Positions 45,403 to 54,154 of a stretch of DNA of 64,000 nt are shown here, one piece after another. Location of the stretch: the NCBI GenBank assembly GCA_004295015.1, contig SHNE01000010.1, forward strand, positions 62,001 through 126,000, written 5' to 3'. Position 1 is the stretch's first letter. Every line of letters starts with the position of its first letter. Under the pieces are notes generated by a model, which worked only from the letters and a program-made list of their open reading frames with translations, searched no databases and was not told where the DNA came from. The position numbers were made by a program, and so were the translations under genes. Source of the DNA: Bacteroidota bacterium. Its GTDB lineage: Bacteria > Bacteroidota > Bacteroidia > AKYH767-A > 2013-40CM-41-45.

Positions 45403-47283
45403 TTATCTCTCGATTAACAGCTTGCGAGTAGCAGTGGAACTGGATTTAATATTCCTGATTCTGATAAAGTATAATCCTGCTGAATAATCTTCCACATTAA
45501 CGCTTGTTGAATTTCTGAATTCTCCTTCTGCCAAAATTGAACCCGGGAGATCAATAATTTCAAAACTGAATAATTCATTAGAGGCTCCATCCGCTTGAAT
45601 CTTTACGAGTGATTTAGCAGGGTTAGGAAAAATGGAAAAGGATTGTATACCATCGTTGACTTCATCGACTGAGACCCAGGTACCGAGGGTATCTCCGAAA
45701 ATTGGACGAATCATCCAGGAGCCACGTACTTGTGTTTGATACCAGAATCCATCCACATGGTAAAACATTTTTGATCGTGAATCTGTATTTCTATCAAGAC
45801 CGACTCCATATAGAGTTTGCGGTTCATTTTGTATAATACCTACATATGCAGTGCCGGCAGGAACCGGAAGTAATACATCGAAGAGGTAAGTTGCGAATCC
45901 GTTTATGCTATCAACATTGGCCGGTTTCTGGTTGATCATCTTGTAGACAAGGTTATCGGAATTGCTTGTTACATCCACTGAATTCCAGTATGCCAGTTGA
46001 AAAAGTTTGGTGTGAACATTTAAGCCAACGGGATTAAAATAGATCTGAACTCCTCTGAGAGTATCTGCCATTTTCACATCAAACTTATAGGCGAGTTTAA
46101 CATCTGTGTTTCCAGTAATACCATAAGCAACCTCGGCCGAACCATCATCATAGGCATAGTAATTATGAAAGTACTGAGTATGATAACTGGTATCATTGTA
46201 TGCATTAGAATTAATGCCGGGTTGACTAAAGTATGTCTTGAGCAGGAAGCTCGTACTGTCTACGCCTAGATTTGTTGGAAAACTATAGCTTAGTGGCGTG
46301 CTATATTGAATATCGGTATTTGAAGCAGAACCCTGTGTACTGGGAGTAGAAGCAAATTCAATGGAGCCTTGTTCATTTAAAATTTCTGCCACATACGTAA
46401 TTGAAGTTCCACCATAATTTAAGTTCCTTACAGAGTCAATGATAGAAGGGATCATTGCCGCAGAGGGATTTGCCAGAGAGGCATAATGTTTATAAGGCAT
46501 TGCACTAAATTCGTTCAGCAGGGAAGGTTTGTTATTTATAAATGCATTATCACGGATCGAATCATTTGCAACGGTATTTTTATTGAGAATGACATAGTCG
46601 AGATGCCAGTGATCTCTGTTACCGTTGACAGTAGCTATGTTGTAAAAGCGGAATTGAAATCCTTTGTAAAGAAAAGTATCACCAAGAATTTGAATATTCA
46701 TTCTGGTAAAGGCGGTGTCAGCTTTTCCTTCCAAAGACCACATATGTATCCAGCTCCCGCTGCTGTCTTTGAATTGCAAAACCAGTGAATCAATGGTCTC
46801 CGGAATGTCACCCAATCCCTGAGGTTGATAAAGAAAACTTAACCACACGGTAGTGTTACCCTGCAAGCCACTAAGGTCAATCGGACGAGAGGTAAGATAA
46901 TCTGCGATGGCATCGGAGGAAGATAAACTGTCATGTGGCCTGCCTGCATAGTCCAGACCATCGAATGTGGCAACGCCTATGGTGAAAGGGCTATCAGCAA
47001 ATGTTGAATTGATAAAAACATCTCTGTCTTCCCAAAGACTATCGGTAGGGTAGATTCCTCTACGGGAAAAGTCGTCGATGAAAGGAAGAATAAGTGTATC
47101 GGATGCAGCTACCCGCTTTGCTCTTTCAGCCGGATTATTCTTTAAGTAGCTTTGAATAGTAGCATTTGTTCTAAGAGGAATTATCTGTTCTTGTGCAAAG
47201 AGACAAGCATTCATCATTAATAAAATCAGAATAGAAACCGAGCCAATTTTAATTTTGCAGCGCATTAATTTGATTATTTTCAT
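45403..47283 (-). CDS. T9SS-exported protein of unknown function
   Basis: 626 residues. Signal peptide ending near CLFAQ (about residue 30; a second Met at residue 8 is an alternative start). The body has galactose-binding/jelly-roll-like beta segments (IDLSGLQGNTTVWLSFLYQPQGLG, HWHLDYVILNKN, YAYDDGSAEVAYGITGN) that often occur in Bacteroidota extracellular proteins. Residues about 545-626 are a type A T9SS sorting domain (FSIFPNPAKSLVKI, FSFEIIDLPGSILAEGEF, YSAGLYFIRIRN, RKLLIER). Placed between the PASTA gene and rluD, interrupting the usual pair. Confidence 0.88.
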   Translation of the reverse strand: MKIIKLMRCKIKIGSVSILILLMMNACLFAQEQIIPLRTNATIQSYLKNNPAERAKRVAASDTLILPFIDDFSRRGIYPTDSLWEDRDVFINSTFADSPFTIGVATFDGLDYAGRPHDSLSSSDAIADYLTSRPIDLSGLQGNTTVWLSFLYQPQGLGDIPETIDSLVLQFKDSSGSWIHMWSLEGKADTAFTRMNIQILGDTFLYKGFQFRFYNIATVNGNRDHWHLDYVILNKNTVANDSIRDNAFINNKPSLLNEFSAMPYKHYASLANPSAAMIPSIIDSVRNLNYGGTSITYVAEILNEQGSIEFASTPSTQGSASNTDIQYSTPLSYSFPTNLGVDSTSFLLKTYFSQPGINSNAYNDTSYHTQYFHNYYAYDDGSAEVAYGITGNTDVKLAYKFDVKMADTLRGVQIYFNPVGLNVHTKLFQLAYWNSVDVTSNSDNLVYKMINQKPANVDSINGFATYLFDVLLPVPAGTAYVGIIQNEPQTLYGVGLDRNTDSRSKMFYHVDGFWYQTQVRGSWMIRPIFGDTLGTWVSVDEVNDGIQSFSIFPNPAKSLVKIQADGASNELFSFEIIDLPGSILAEGEFRNSTSVNVEDYSAGLYFIRIRNIKSSSTATRKLLIER

Positions 47284-47484
47284 ACAAAAGCGTATTCAGC
47301 TATGAATTATTGTAAAAGTAGGCATTATTTACAAGAATTCAGGAGTAGATTGTTAGCAGGGTTATAGTTTCGGACAAGTTCCTGAAAGTTGATTGAAATA
47401 TTCTCCTCTGACCTGATCGTTATTTTGATATTATTTTAAGCAGCCTTTAAAGGACCTTTTTCTCTTCCGGATAAGTGAAAATTC

Positions 47485-48243
47485 TTACCTGAGGTAAATG
47501 TCTATTGCATCGCCTTGATTCATGTTTGAACTTACTCCGGATTCAGGATCTTGTTTATAAATGAGAGCTTCTTCCTCATCCTTTGTGTTGGGATCAAAAA
47601 AGACTTCCCCAAGTATGAGGCCGGAGCCTTTCAGTACAAACATTGCTTCGCTTTTAGTCAAACCTATAAGCATTGGAACAGAAACTTCCGTCGTACCAAG
47701 TCCGTCACCCAGTACCAAATCTATTTTAGAACCTTTAAATATTTCCACTCCGGGTTTTATCGTGGAGCCTTTATAATGTTGCTCGAGTACAGCATTTTTT
47801 GCCAGATCAGGTTCATAGCTAAGTTGTCCGACCTTTAAGCCAAATGTCTGCAGAATTGCTTCAGCCTGTCTGTAAGAAACGTCAATTAGATTAGGCATTT
47901 TTACTTTAGGAGGAGAGGCGGAGTTAACGGTAAGGTAAATCGTACGTCCTTCCTTAACATTAGACTCCGGGGCGGGATCCTGTTCCAGAATAGTCCCACC
48001 TGGTTTAGAGCCATCGAAAAGCGAATCAACGACTTGAAACTTCAAACTTTTTTCAGCTAAAAAAGTATCAAGTTCGGCTAAATCCATTCCACGCAAATTT
48101 GGCACGGCTATACTTTCTCCATGATGTGTGATTTTTCCCATCCATGCATACACGAGATAAATCGATAGTATACAAAGCAGGAATGCGATAAGCACATTGA
48201 TGAAGAAAACTTTACTCTTTAAAAACTTAACTAAATTTGACAT
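47485..48243 (-). CDS. membrane-anchored PASTA-domain protein
   Basis: 252 residues. One membrane helix at about 12-32 (VFFINVLIAFLLCILSIYLVY), then three PASTA domains at about 38-105 (VPNLRGMDLAELDTFLAEKSL), 112-178 (MPNLIDVSYRQAEAILQTFGL) and 188-252 (VPMLIGLTKSEAMFVLKGSGL). In Gram-positives PASTA domains bind peptidoglycan stems on Ser/Thr kinases; here there is no kinase domain. The gene starts eight bases after the D-Ala-D-Ala ligase stop, so it is co-transcribed with a peptidoglycan precursor enzyme. Confidence 0.93.
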   Translation of the reverse strand: MSNLVKFLKSKVFFINVLIAFLLCILSIYLVYAWMGKITHHGESIAVPNLRGMDLAELDTFLAEKSLKFQVVDSLFDGSKPGGTILEQDPAPESNVKEGRTIYLTVNSASPPKVKMPNLIDVSYRQAEAILQTFGLKVGQLSYEPDLAKNAVLEQHYKGSTIKPGVEIFKGSKIDLVLGDGLGTTEVSVPMLIGLTKSEAMFVLKGSGLILGEVFFDPNTKDEEEALIYKQDPESGVSSNMNQGDAIDIYLR

Positions 48244-48251
48244 AGATACAA

Positions 48252-50960
48252 TTAGAGAGTGCCTGCAGGTTGTTTTTTCTTTTTAATCCCGTATTCCAGA
48301 ATTTTATCAATAAATTCATATGGTTTGTAACCTGCAATCGCACTTTGGTGAAAGATACATGTCGCAGGAGTCATTCCCGGAAGTGAATTTACTTCAATAA
48401 AAATCACTTCTACTTTTCCATTATTGAAGATGCGTACAAAGGCATCTATTCTGGCATAGCCTTCTATATTCAGGACTTCTGCAGCTTTTTTGAATTCAGC
48501 TTTGACAATGTCTGATATTCTCTGTCTTTCTTTGTCATCACTTGCGTAACGAGCCGGAGTGATATTTTGACCTTCTCCTGCAAGAAATTTTTCTTCTAAT
48601 GAAAGCACATCACCTTCAGACAAAGCTTCTGATGCTTCAAAGATTTCATAAACACGATGTCCTTCCTCATTCACTCGGGTTAATAGTCCTCCTGTTATTT
48701 CCAGAAAATGTGAGGCATCCTTTCTTTCAATCAATTCTTCAATAAGGAACTGCTGCTTTCGTGGAAATTCTTCTTTGATTTTGAGCTGCAGAAGGCTTGC
48801 TTCTGCTTCGCTCAAATCTTCCTGGTTACGAAAAATTAGTTCAGCAAATGCACAAAGTTCTTTCTCGTTTTTGATTTTTTTAACAGCACTGCTGCATCCG
48901 TCATCAACCGGCTTGGCAATAAGCGGGAAGGAAAAGTTTTTCAGAATCGATTTGACAAATGAATCTTTGTCAGAACTCCAATCTGTACTGTTGACCAATG
49001 CATGTCTTGCAATATGAAAACCATGTTGGAAGAGCTTTTCATTAGTCTCAAATTTATTGATCGTCATCCGTGACGATTCAATACCTGAACCATTATAAGG
49101 CAGGCCAACTGATTCGAGATTTAATTGTAGAGCACCGTCTTCTCCCGGACGACCATGTAATGCAATAAAGACAACATCAGAAATTTCTGCCAAATCATGA
49201 AAGCTCAGTTCGCGGGGTTCAAGTACATTATCAGCAGCCGTATATTTTTGTGTAATGCTTTCACATTCCTGCATGATGCTACTCACTATATTATGGACTG
49301 AGTAATTAAACACTTTTTCTTTTATGTCGTCCGCATTGTCTTTCAACATCAGATTCACCGGAATCTGAAAGAGTTTGAAATGATTAGCATCGCCTGTGAG
49401 AAATACAGGAATTGGTTCGTATTTGACCGAGGAAGAAAGTTTTTCATAGACATTTCTGCCACTTTCTACAGAGATGTGTCTTTCGGAAGAGTAGCCTCCC
49501 ATGATCACAGCTACACGGATACGACGGCTTGATTCTTTCCTTAGTGATATTAATCCTTTGTCCACTGTTTTAAGAAGAGATGGGAGTGAGAGCACATTTC
49601 CCATGTCGTTCATTCGTTCTGCCAATGAAGTCCGGAGAATAAAGGAAAGGAACTGCGATGGATTCAACCCGATCTCAGCAGCCTGATGAAAGAAAAAGGA
49701 TGAAGGCATCATGCCGGAAGTCGTATTCGGATCATTTAAAAATACCTTTCCTTCCGGGCTGATAAATCCGTCTATTCTTGCGTAAACATTGAATTGCAAA
49801 GAAAGAAACAGGCGTTCACATTCTTTTCTGATTTTCTGAATTTGCTCATCAGGTAAATGTATCGGTGTAATTTTTCTTGATAAACCGGGCAGGTACTTCG
49901 AGCGATAATCAAATAACTCTTTTCCTTTTCTTATTTCGGTAGGAGGCAAGGCCACAGGCGTTCCATCTTCCCTTCGAATGACAATGCAGGAAAATTCCTT
50001 TCCTTCAATAAATCCTTCTATAACAACTTCGGTCTCGGCATCGCATGCTTCCAATACCAGGTAACTTGTGTCATTGCTGAGAAAATGGTTTGCTTGTTTT
50101 AAAATTTGTTCCGGATGATAAAGCAATTCAGCTTTACCTTCATGGTGCAGAAGTAAGGGACAACCAATGCCATCGCGGATGTCGGTGATCTTTCTTATTT
50201 TTTCTACCTTTTCATCTTCATTCAACTTGCTCCAATCTGACGAAGAAAGCTTGTGAATAAAGAAAGCTTTATTCATTGCATCTTCAAACCGGGCCGGATT
50301 ACTCTCATGTAAAATTGTTATTCCTATGGAAGAACCCTGATGTGCGGATTTTACCACACATGGGAATCCAATTTCATTTTTTACCGTATTGTAAATTGTT
50401 GTTTGGTGGTTTTGGTTCAGCCATTCTGTTCTGTGAACAGATAAAAAGGAAGGAGTGGCGAAAGAATATTCCTTCATCAACTTTTTCTGTATGGCTTTAT
50501 TAATTCCTACGGAAGAAGAATAGATACCGGATCCTGAGTAAGGAATTCCAAGGAATTCCAGCATTCCCTGAACTCTGCCATCCTCACCGAATGGACCATG
50601 TAAACAAAGAAATGCGAAATCTATATGATCTCTTAATTTCTCAAGCGGAATTCTTTTTCCGGAATGTTCGAATAAACTTTCCTGTTCCTTGATGCTTAGC
50701 TTGCCAAGACTTTCCGCATAGACCTGAAATTCATTAACGGATTCAGGGAGAGCGGAGGAAGGAGGGTAAAAATCCCTGATACTTCCTTTGTAGATGTACT
50801 CCCAGTTGAGGAGAATAAAATTTCCGAAGCTGTCGACAAAAAGTGGAACAGCCTCAAACAAGGATTTGTTGAGATTGTCATATACAGTTCGGCCTCCTGC
50901 GAAAGAGATCTCTCTCTCTCTGGAATTTCCACCAAAAACAATACCTACACGAATTTTCAT
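48252..50960 (-). CDS. ddl: tandem D-alanine-D-alanine ligase-like fusion
   Basis: 902 residues from ATG 50960; a TTG at 50993 adds 11 residues. Residue numbers here count from that TTG. Two ATP-grasp ligase copies lie head to tail. Copy 1 (about 12-455): VGIVFGGNSREREIS, LHGPFGEDGR, Lys215 with Gly-rich GSSIG (220-224), and NDPN (420-423) where the usual metal-binding Glu is Asp421. Copy 2 (about 491-905): VAVIMGGYSSERHIS, LHGRPGEDG, Lys694 with an altered loop GCSSA (699-703), and standard EVN (867-869) with LPGMTPAT. A normal Ddl is 300-370 residues. Product would be D-Ala-D-Ala for peptidoglycan. PASTA gene follows eight bases downstream. Confidence 0.9.
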   Translation of the reverse strand: MKIRVGIVFGGNSREREISFAGGRTVYDNLNKSLFEAVPLFVDSFGNFILLNWEYIYKGSIRDFYPPSSALPESVNEFQVYAESLGKLSIKEQESLFEHSGKRIPLEKLRDHIDFAFLCLHGPFGEDGRVQGMLEFLGIPYSGSGIYSSSVGINKAIQKKLMKEYSFATPSFLSVHRTEWLNQNHQTTIYNTVKNEIGFPCVVKSAHQGSSIGITILHESNPARFEDAMNKAFFIHKLSSSDWSKLNEDEKVEKIRKITDIRDGIGCPLLLHHEGKAELLYHPEQILKQANHFLSNDTSYLVLEACDAETEVVIEGFIEGKEFSCIVIRREDGTPVALPPTEIRKGKELFDYRSKYLPGLSRKITPIHLPDEQIQKIRKECERLFLSLQFNVYARIDGFISPEGKVFLNDPNTTSGMMPSSFFFHQAAEIGLNPSQFLSFILRTSLAERMNDMGNVLSLPSLLKTVDKGLISLRKESSRRIRVAVIMGGYSSERHISVESGRNVYEKLSSSVKYEPIPVFLTGDANHFKLFQIPVNLMLKDNADDIKEKVFNYSVHNIVSSIMQECESITQKYTAADNVLEPRELSFHDLAEISDVVFIALHGRPGEDGALQLNLESVGLPYNGSGIESSRMTINKFETNEKLFQHGFHIARHALVNSTDWSSDKDSFVKSILKNFSFPLIAKPVDDGCSSAVKKIKNEKELCAFAELIFRNQEDLSEAEASLLQLKIKEEFPRKQQFLIEELIERKDASHFLEITGGLLTRVNEEGHRVYEIFEASEALSEGDVLSLEEKFLAGEGQNITPARYASDDKERQRISDIVKAEFKKAAEVLNIEGYARIDAFVRIFNNGKVEVIFIEVNSLPGMTPATCIFHQSAIAGYKPYEFIDKILEYGIKKKKQPAGTL

Positions 50961-51053
50961 ATTGTTAAACAGAAAAATAATTCTGTAGTGCAATTTACGG
51001 AATTAGGGCTTGTGAGAAGCCCATTTTTCTCTGACTTTTCAGGCCGGTTTGTT

Positions 51054-51061
51054 CAAAAGTA
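51054..51061 (-). promoter_or_regulatory. -7 box upstream of the ligase-PASTA run
   Basis: TACTTTTG on the minus strand, 93 bases before ATG 50960 and just after the stop of the peptidase gene. Marks a probable separate transcript for ddl and PASTA. Confidence 0.55.
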
Positions 51062-51068
51062 GGCAGCT

Positions 51069-53192
51069 TTAAGGCTTCATCCCGAGGTTATACATCAGGA
51101 ATGAAAAGTTGTCTGTTTGCTCATCAATTTGCTTGGCGACAGGTTTGCTTGATCCCAACGCTGTGGAGCTTGCATGCCCTGTGTTTATATCAATTCGAAT
51201 AAGTTGAGGATTTGGACCTTTGTATTTTTCCTGCAACGTTGCAATGAACTTGAATGAGTGTGCAGGTACAACACGGTCGTCATGGTCACCGGTTGTAACC
51301 AGAGTAGCAGGGTAATTCACCCCTTCCTTTAAATTATGCAAAGGGGAATAGCCGAGAAGATTTCGAAAATTAACTTCATCCTCACTTGATCCGTAATCAC
51401 CTTTCCAGGCCCATCCAATAGTGAAGGTGTGATAACGCAGCATATCCATAACGCCAACCACAGGCAGGGCTACTTTAAACAGATCAGGACGCTGAGTCAT
51501 GATAGCGCCTACAAGCAGTCCACCATTTGATCTGCCTTGCATGCCGAGTTTAGAGGGATTGGTATACTTTTCTTTGATCAGGTACTCAGCAGCTGCTATG
51601 AAATCATCGAAGACATTTTGCTTCTTGAGTTTTGTGCCGGCTTCATGCCACGCTTCACCATATTCACCACCGCCACGGATATTGGCCAGTGCGAATACTC
51701 CACCATTTTCTAAAAATACCAGTCGTTCAATTTTAAAGATTGGCGGTTGAGGCAAATTAAAACCGCCATAAGCATAGAGTAATGTCGGGTTATTGGCATC
51801 GAGGGTTATTCCTTTTTTGTGGACAATAAACATTGGAACCTTTGTGCCATCTTTGCTTGGATAAAAAACCTGCTTTGTCTCGTAATCATCACTCTTAAAA
51901 TCAAGGCTTGGTTTGAAATAAACTTTTTGTTCCTTGGTTTGAAGATTGAAACTGTAAATTGTTGATGGAGCAGTAAAAGTGGTTAAGGAATAAAACATCA
52001 GCTGATCTTTAACAGAGGAAGAAAGCTGATCAACGGTTCCCAGTGTTTCCAAAGGAACCTCCATAATAAATTGGCCTTTTCTGCTATAAAGTTTTAGCAC
52101 TGACTTTGCATCTTTCATGTATTTGGCAATAAGTACATTGTCGCCTGTGTAAACGGCTTCAAGGACATCTTCGCTTTGCGGAATAATTGTTTTCCATGGT
52201 ATTTCAGGACGAAGCGGATCCATCATGAGCAATTCATATTTAGGGGCGTTTTTGTTTGTCAGTATAAAAAGTTTAGAACTGTCATTTCCTATAACTGCAT
52301 ATTCATTTTCAAATCCTTCTACGATAGAGATGAAATCAGAATTAATATTACGAAGATCTTTTACTCTCAGATCATTTCCATGTGATCCTTCTGATCCGCT
52401 GATAATCAGATAACGCTCATCATCGGTGGTGCCGGCGACAAAGTTTCTGAGAGGGTTAGCAGTATCCTGATAGGTGAGAATATCGTACTTCTGCGGGTTG
52501 CCCACCGAATGATAATAGATTTTATGGAATTTGTTTTTGCCTTTCAACACATCCGATTCATCCGGAGCATCGTATCGGGAATAATAAAAGCCACTGCCTT
52601 TCCAAGCGATGCCTGAAAATTTCACCCATTCAATTTTGTCATTGGATTGAATGCCGGTGATGGTATTCATCACATTGATTTGTTGCCAGTCACTTCCGGC
52701 ACTTGAGCTTGAATAGGCCAGGTATCTTCCGTCAGCGGAAACGGATACGTTTGAAACATTCACAGTACCATCTGTCGATAATTTATTGGGATCTAAAAAG
52801 GGTTCAGGTTTTGATCCCGGTCCACTTCGAAGAATGTTCAGGACAAATTGATTTTGCAGACCGTCATTTGTGTGAACAAAATAATTATTCCCTGCTTTAA
52901 ATGGTACAGACCATTTTGGAAAATTCCACAATTGAGTAAGTCGACTTTTTATTTTATCCCGGAATGGAATTGTGGATAGATATTCCTCAGTGACTTTATT
53001 TTCTGCCTGAACAAATTTCAGTGTTGCCTCCGAATTATCATCCTCCAGCCATCTGTAGCGATCAGCTACTTTAGTTCCGAAATAGGTGTCGACCTGATCT
53101 ACTTTTTCTACCTTAGGGTATTGAAGAACCTGGGCAAAGGAACAATTTGCGACTAAAAGACCTGATAACAGGGAGAAAACGGCTTTTTTCAT
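51069..53192 (-). CDS. prolyl oligopeptidase family serine peptidase
   Basis: 707 residues, S9A family. Signal peptide (LVANCSFAQ, about 1-20). The propeller begins with YPKVEKVDQVDTYFGTKVADRYRWLEDDN, the standard S9A start, and the C-terminal alpha/beta-hydrolase has the nucleophile in GRSNGGLL (Ser near 553), Asp in GDHDDRVVPAHSF and His in NTGHAS. It should cleave short proline-containing peptides in the periplasm, since it carries a Sec signal and no T9SS domain. Transcribed alone or with the following ddl gene. Confidence 0.95.
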   Translation of the reverse strand: MKKAVFSLLSGLLVANCSFAQVLQYPKVEKVDQVDTYFGTKVADRYRWLEDDNSEATLKFVQAENKVTEEYLSTIPFRDKIKSRLTQLWNFPKWSVPFKAGNNYFVHTNDGLQNQFVLNILRSGPGSKPEPFLDPNKLSTDGTVNVSNVSVSADGRYLAYSSSSAGSDWQQINVMNTITGIQSNDKIEWVKFSGIAWKGSGFYYSRYDAPDESDVLKGKNKFHKIYYHSVGNPQKYDILTYQDTANPLRNFVAGTTDDERYLIISGSEGSHGNDLRVKDLRNINSDFISIVEGFENEYAVIGNDSSKLFILTNKNAPKYELLMMDPLRPEIPWKTIIPQSEDVLEAVYTGDNVLIAKYMKDAKSVLKLYSRKGQFIMEVPLETLGTVDQLSSSVKDQLMFYSLTTFTAPSTIYSFNLQTKEQKVYFKPSLDFKSDDYETKQVFYPSKDGTKVPMFIVHKKGITLDANNPTLLYAYGGFNLPQPPIFKIERLVFLENGGVFALANIRGGGEYGEAWHEAGTKLKKQNVFDDFIAAAEYLIKEKYTNPSKLGMQGRSNGGLLVGAIMTQRPDLFKVALPVVGVMDMLRYHTFTIGWAWKGDYGSSEDEVNFRNLLGYSPLHNLKEGVNYPATLVTTGDHDDRVVPAHSFKFIATLQEKYKGPNPQLIRIDINTGHASSTALGSSKPVAKQIDEQTDNFSFLMYNLGMKP

Positions 53193-53883
53193 GATTTTTG
53201 GTTAAGACTCGATTTTAAGATAGCGAAGCTAACAATACCCATGATTGAATCAAAAAAGATTCGAAATTTAACTAAAATTAAGGTTTTTATCGAATTTTTT
53301 TGACCTTGATTTTTGATAATGTATTCACATCTTCTTTTGGATCGTTCACCACCGAAAAACGAATATTGACAAAATTGTAAATTCAGCAAGGCCATATATG
53401 CTTAATTTTACGGCTGTTGAATAAGTTCTTTCATTTTGTAATTCTTGAAATTTTGATTTTAAATATTTCAAGCGCAGGTGCGAAATATCTGGTTATTGTG
53501 CGAATCCCCTCATTCCTCAAAGAAACTCCAGAACTTTTCGGTAACGGTTGGTTTGCAAGTCTCTTGTGTTTCCATACTTGATTTTTGATTGACCGTTACC
53601 ATCTTCCTGCCTTGATCATTTAATCTCAGGTTTTGTTTAGGTGAATATGTTCGAAACCCTTCCTTCCCCGGAAGGGTTTTGGCGTTTATAGGCATATACA
53701 ATAAGATGATTGATGGCCTCTGCCGGCCATTGCTGTATGGAGCATTGAGGACATGATTTCAAAACAAGCTCACCGTCGTTTGCCCAAAACATTGTGTCGC
53801 TTACCATTTAAAAATCACTTGAAGCCAATTAATCTTGTGAAAGCAACCGTCGCATGATATAATTGATAAACAAATCTTATATT
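53193..53883. other. gene-poor region with strong hairpins
   Basis: Contains a 10-pair perfect hairpin AAACCCTTCC/GGAAGGGTTT with six-base loop at 53654-53679. It also has a 9-base inverted repeat GGTAACGGT (53540-53548) / ACCGTTACC (53592-53600). No known RNA family was recognised. A short minus-strand frame overlaps both. Confidence 0.5.
53510..53695 (-). CDS. doubtful small ORF
   Basis: 61 codons from ATG 53695 (MPINAKTLPGKEGFRTYSPK to EKFWSFFEE). Hydrophilic, no motif, no recognised family. Two DNA inverted repeats fall inside the frame, which may mean the hairpins, not the frame, are the functional part. No promoter box seen upstream. Confidence 0.25.
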   Translation of the reverse strand: MPINAKTLPGKEGFRTYSPKQNLRLNDQGRKMVTVNQKSSMETQETCKPTVTEKFWSFFEE

Positions 53884-54072
53884 ATGTCATACTATGAATT
53901 TAATTCTGCGGGATTCACACCACGTGATGACAAGCAGGTCAATTTATTCGAGGATTTTAAAAAGTTCCGATCAATTTTTGGCACACCGCCAAAGATCGCT
54001 TACTTAAGATCACTGGCAAGAACACGACCATACACCAGGACAGTTTATCCTCCGGGTTGGAGATTCCAATAA
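53884..54072 (+). CDS. small basic protein, unknown
   Basis: 62 residues from ATG 53884 (MSYYEFNSAGFTPRDDKQVN); a TTG-type start at 53863 gives seven more. The C-terminal half is Arg/Tyr/Pro-rich (SLARTRPYTRTVYPPGWRFQ). No membrane segment or known family. Codon use looks ordinary for the window. It stands alone between the hairpin region and the giant gene, facing the latter's terminator. Confidence 0.45.
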   Translation: MSYYEFNSAGFTPRDDKQVNLFEDFKKFRSIFGTPPKIAYLRSLARTRPYTRTVYPPGWRFQ

Positions 54073-54083
54073 TCGACCGGCCA

Positions 54084-54120
54084 TAAAAAGAAAGGACCCC
54101 GGCTATGAACCGGGGCCTTT
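54084..54120 (-). terminator. intrinsic terminator of the giant gene
   Basis: Stem AAAGGCCCCGG/CCGGGGTCCTTT (one mismatch) with a seven-base loop. On the minus strand it is followed by a T-rich tail (TTTCTTTTT). Begins 34 bases after the giant gene's stop. Confidence 0.85.
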
Positions 54121-54154
54121 CCAAACACACCATGAAAAAGCAAACGCACTTTCT

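Noticed and set aside
53189-53395. 68-codon minus frame upstream of the prolyl oligopeptidase
   Set aside because: Composition is spacer-like, it overlaps the peptidase start, and no motif is visible.
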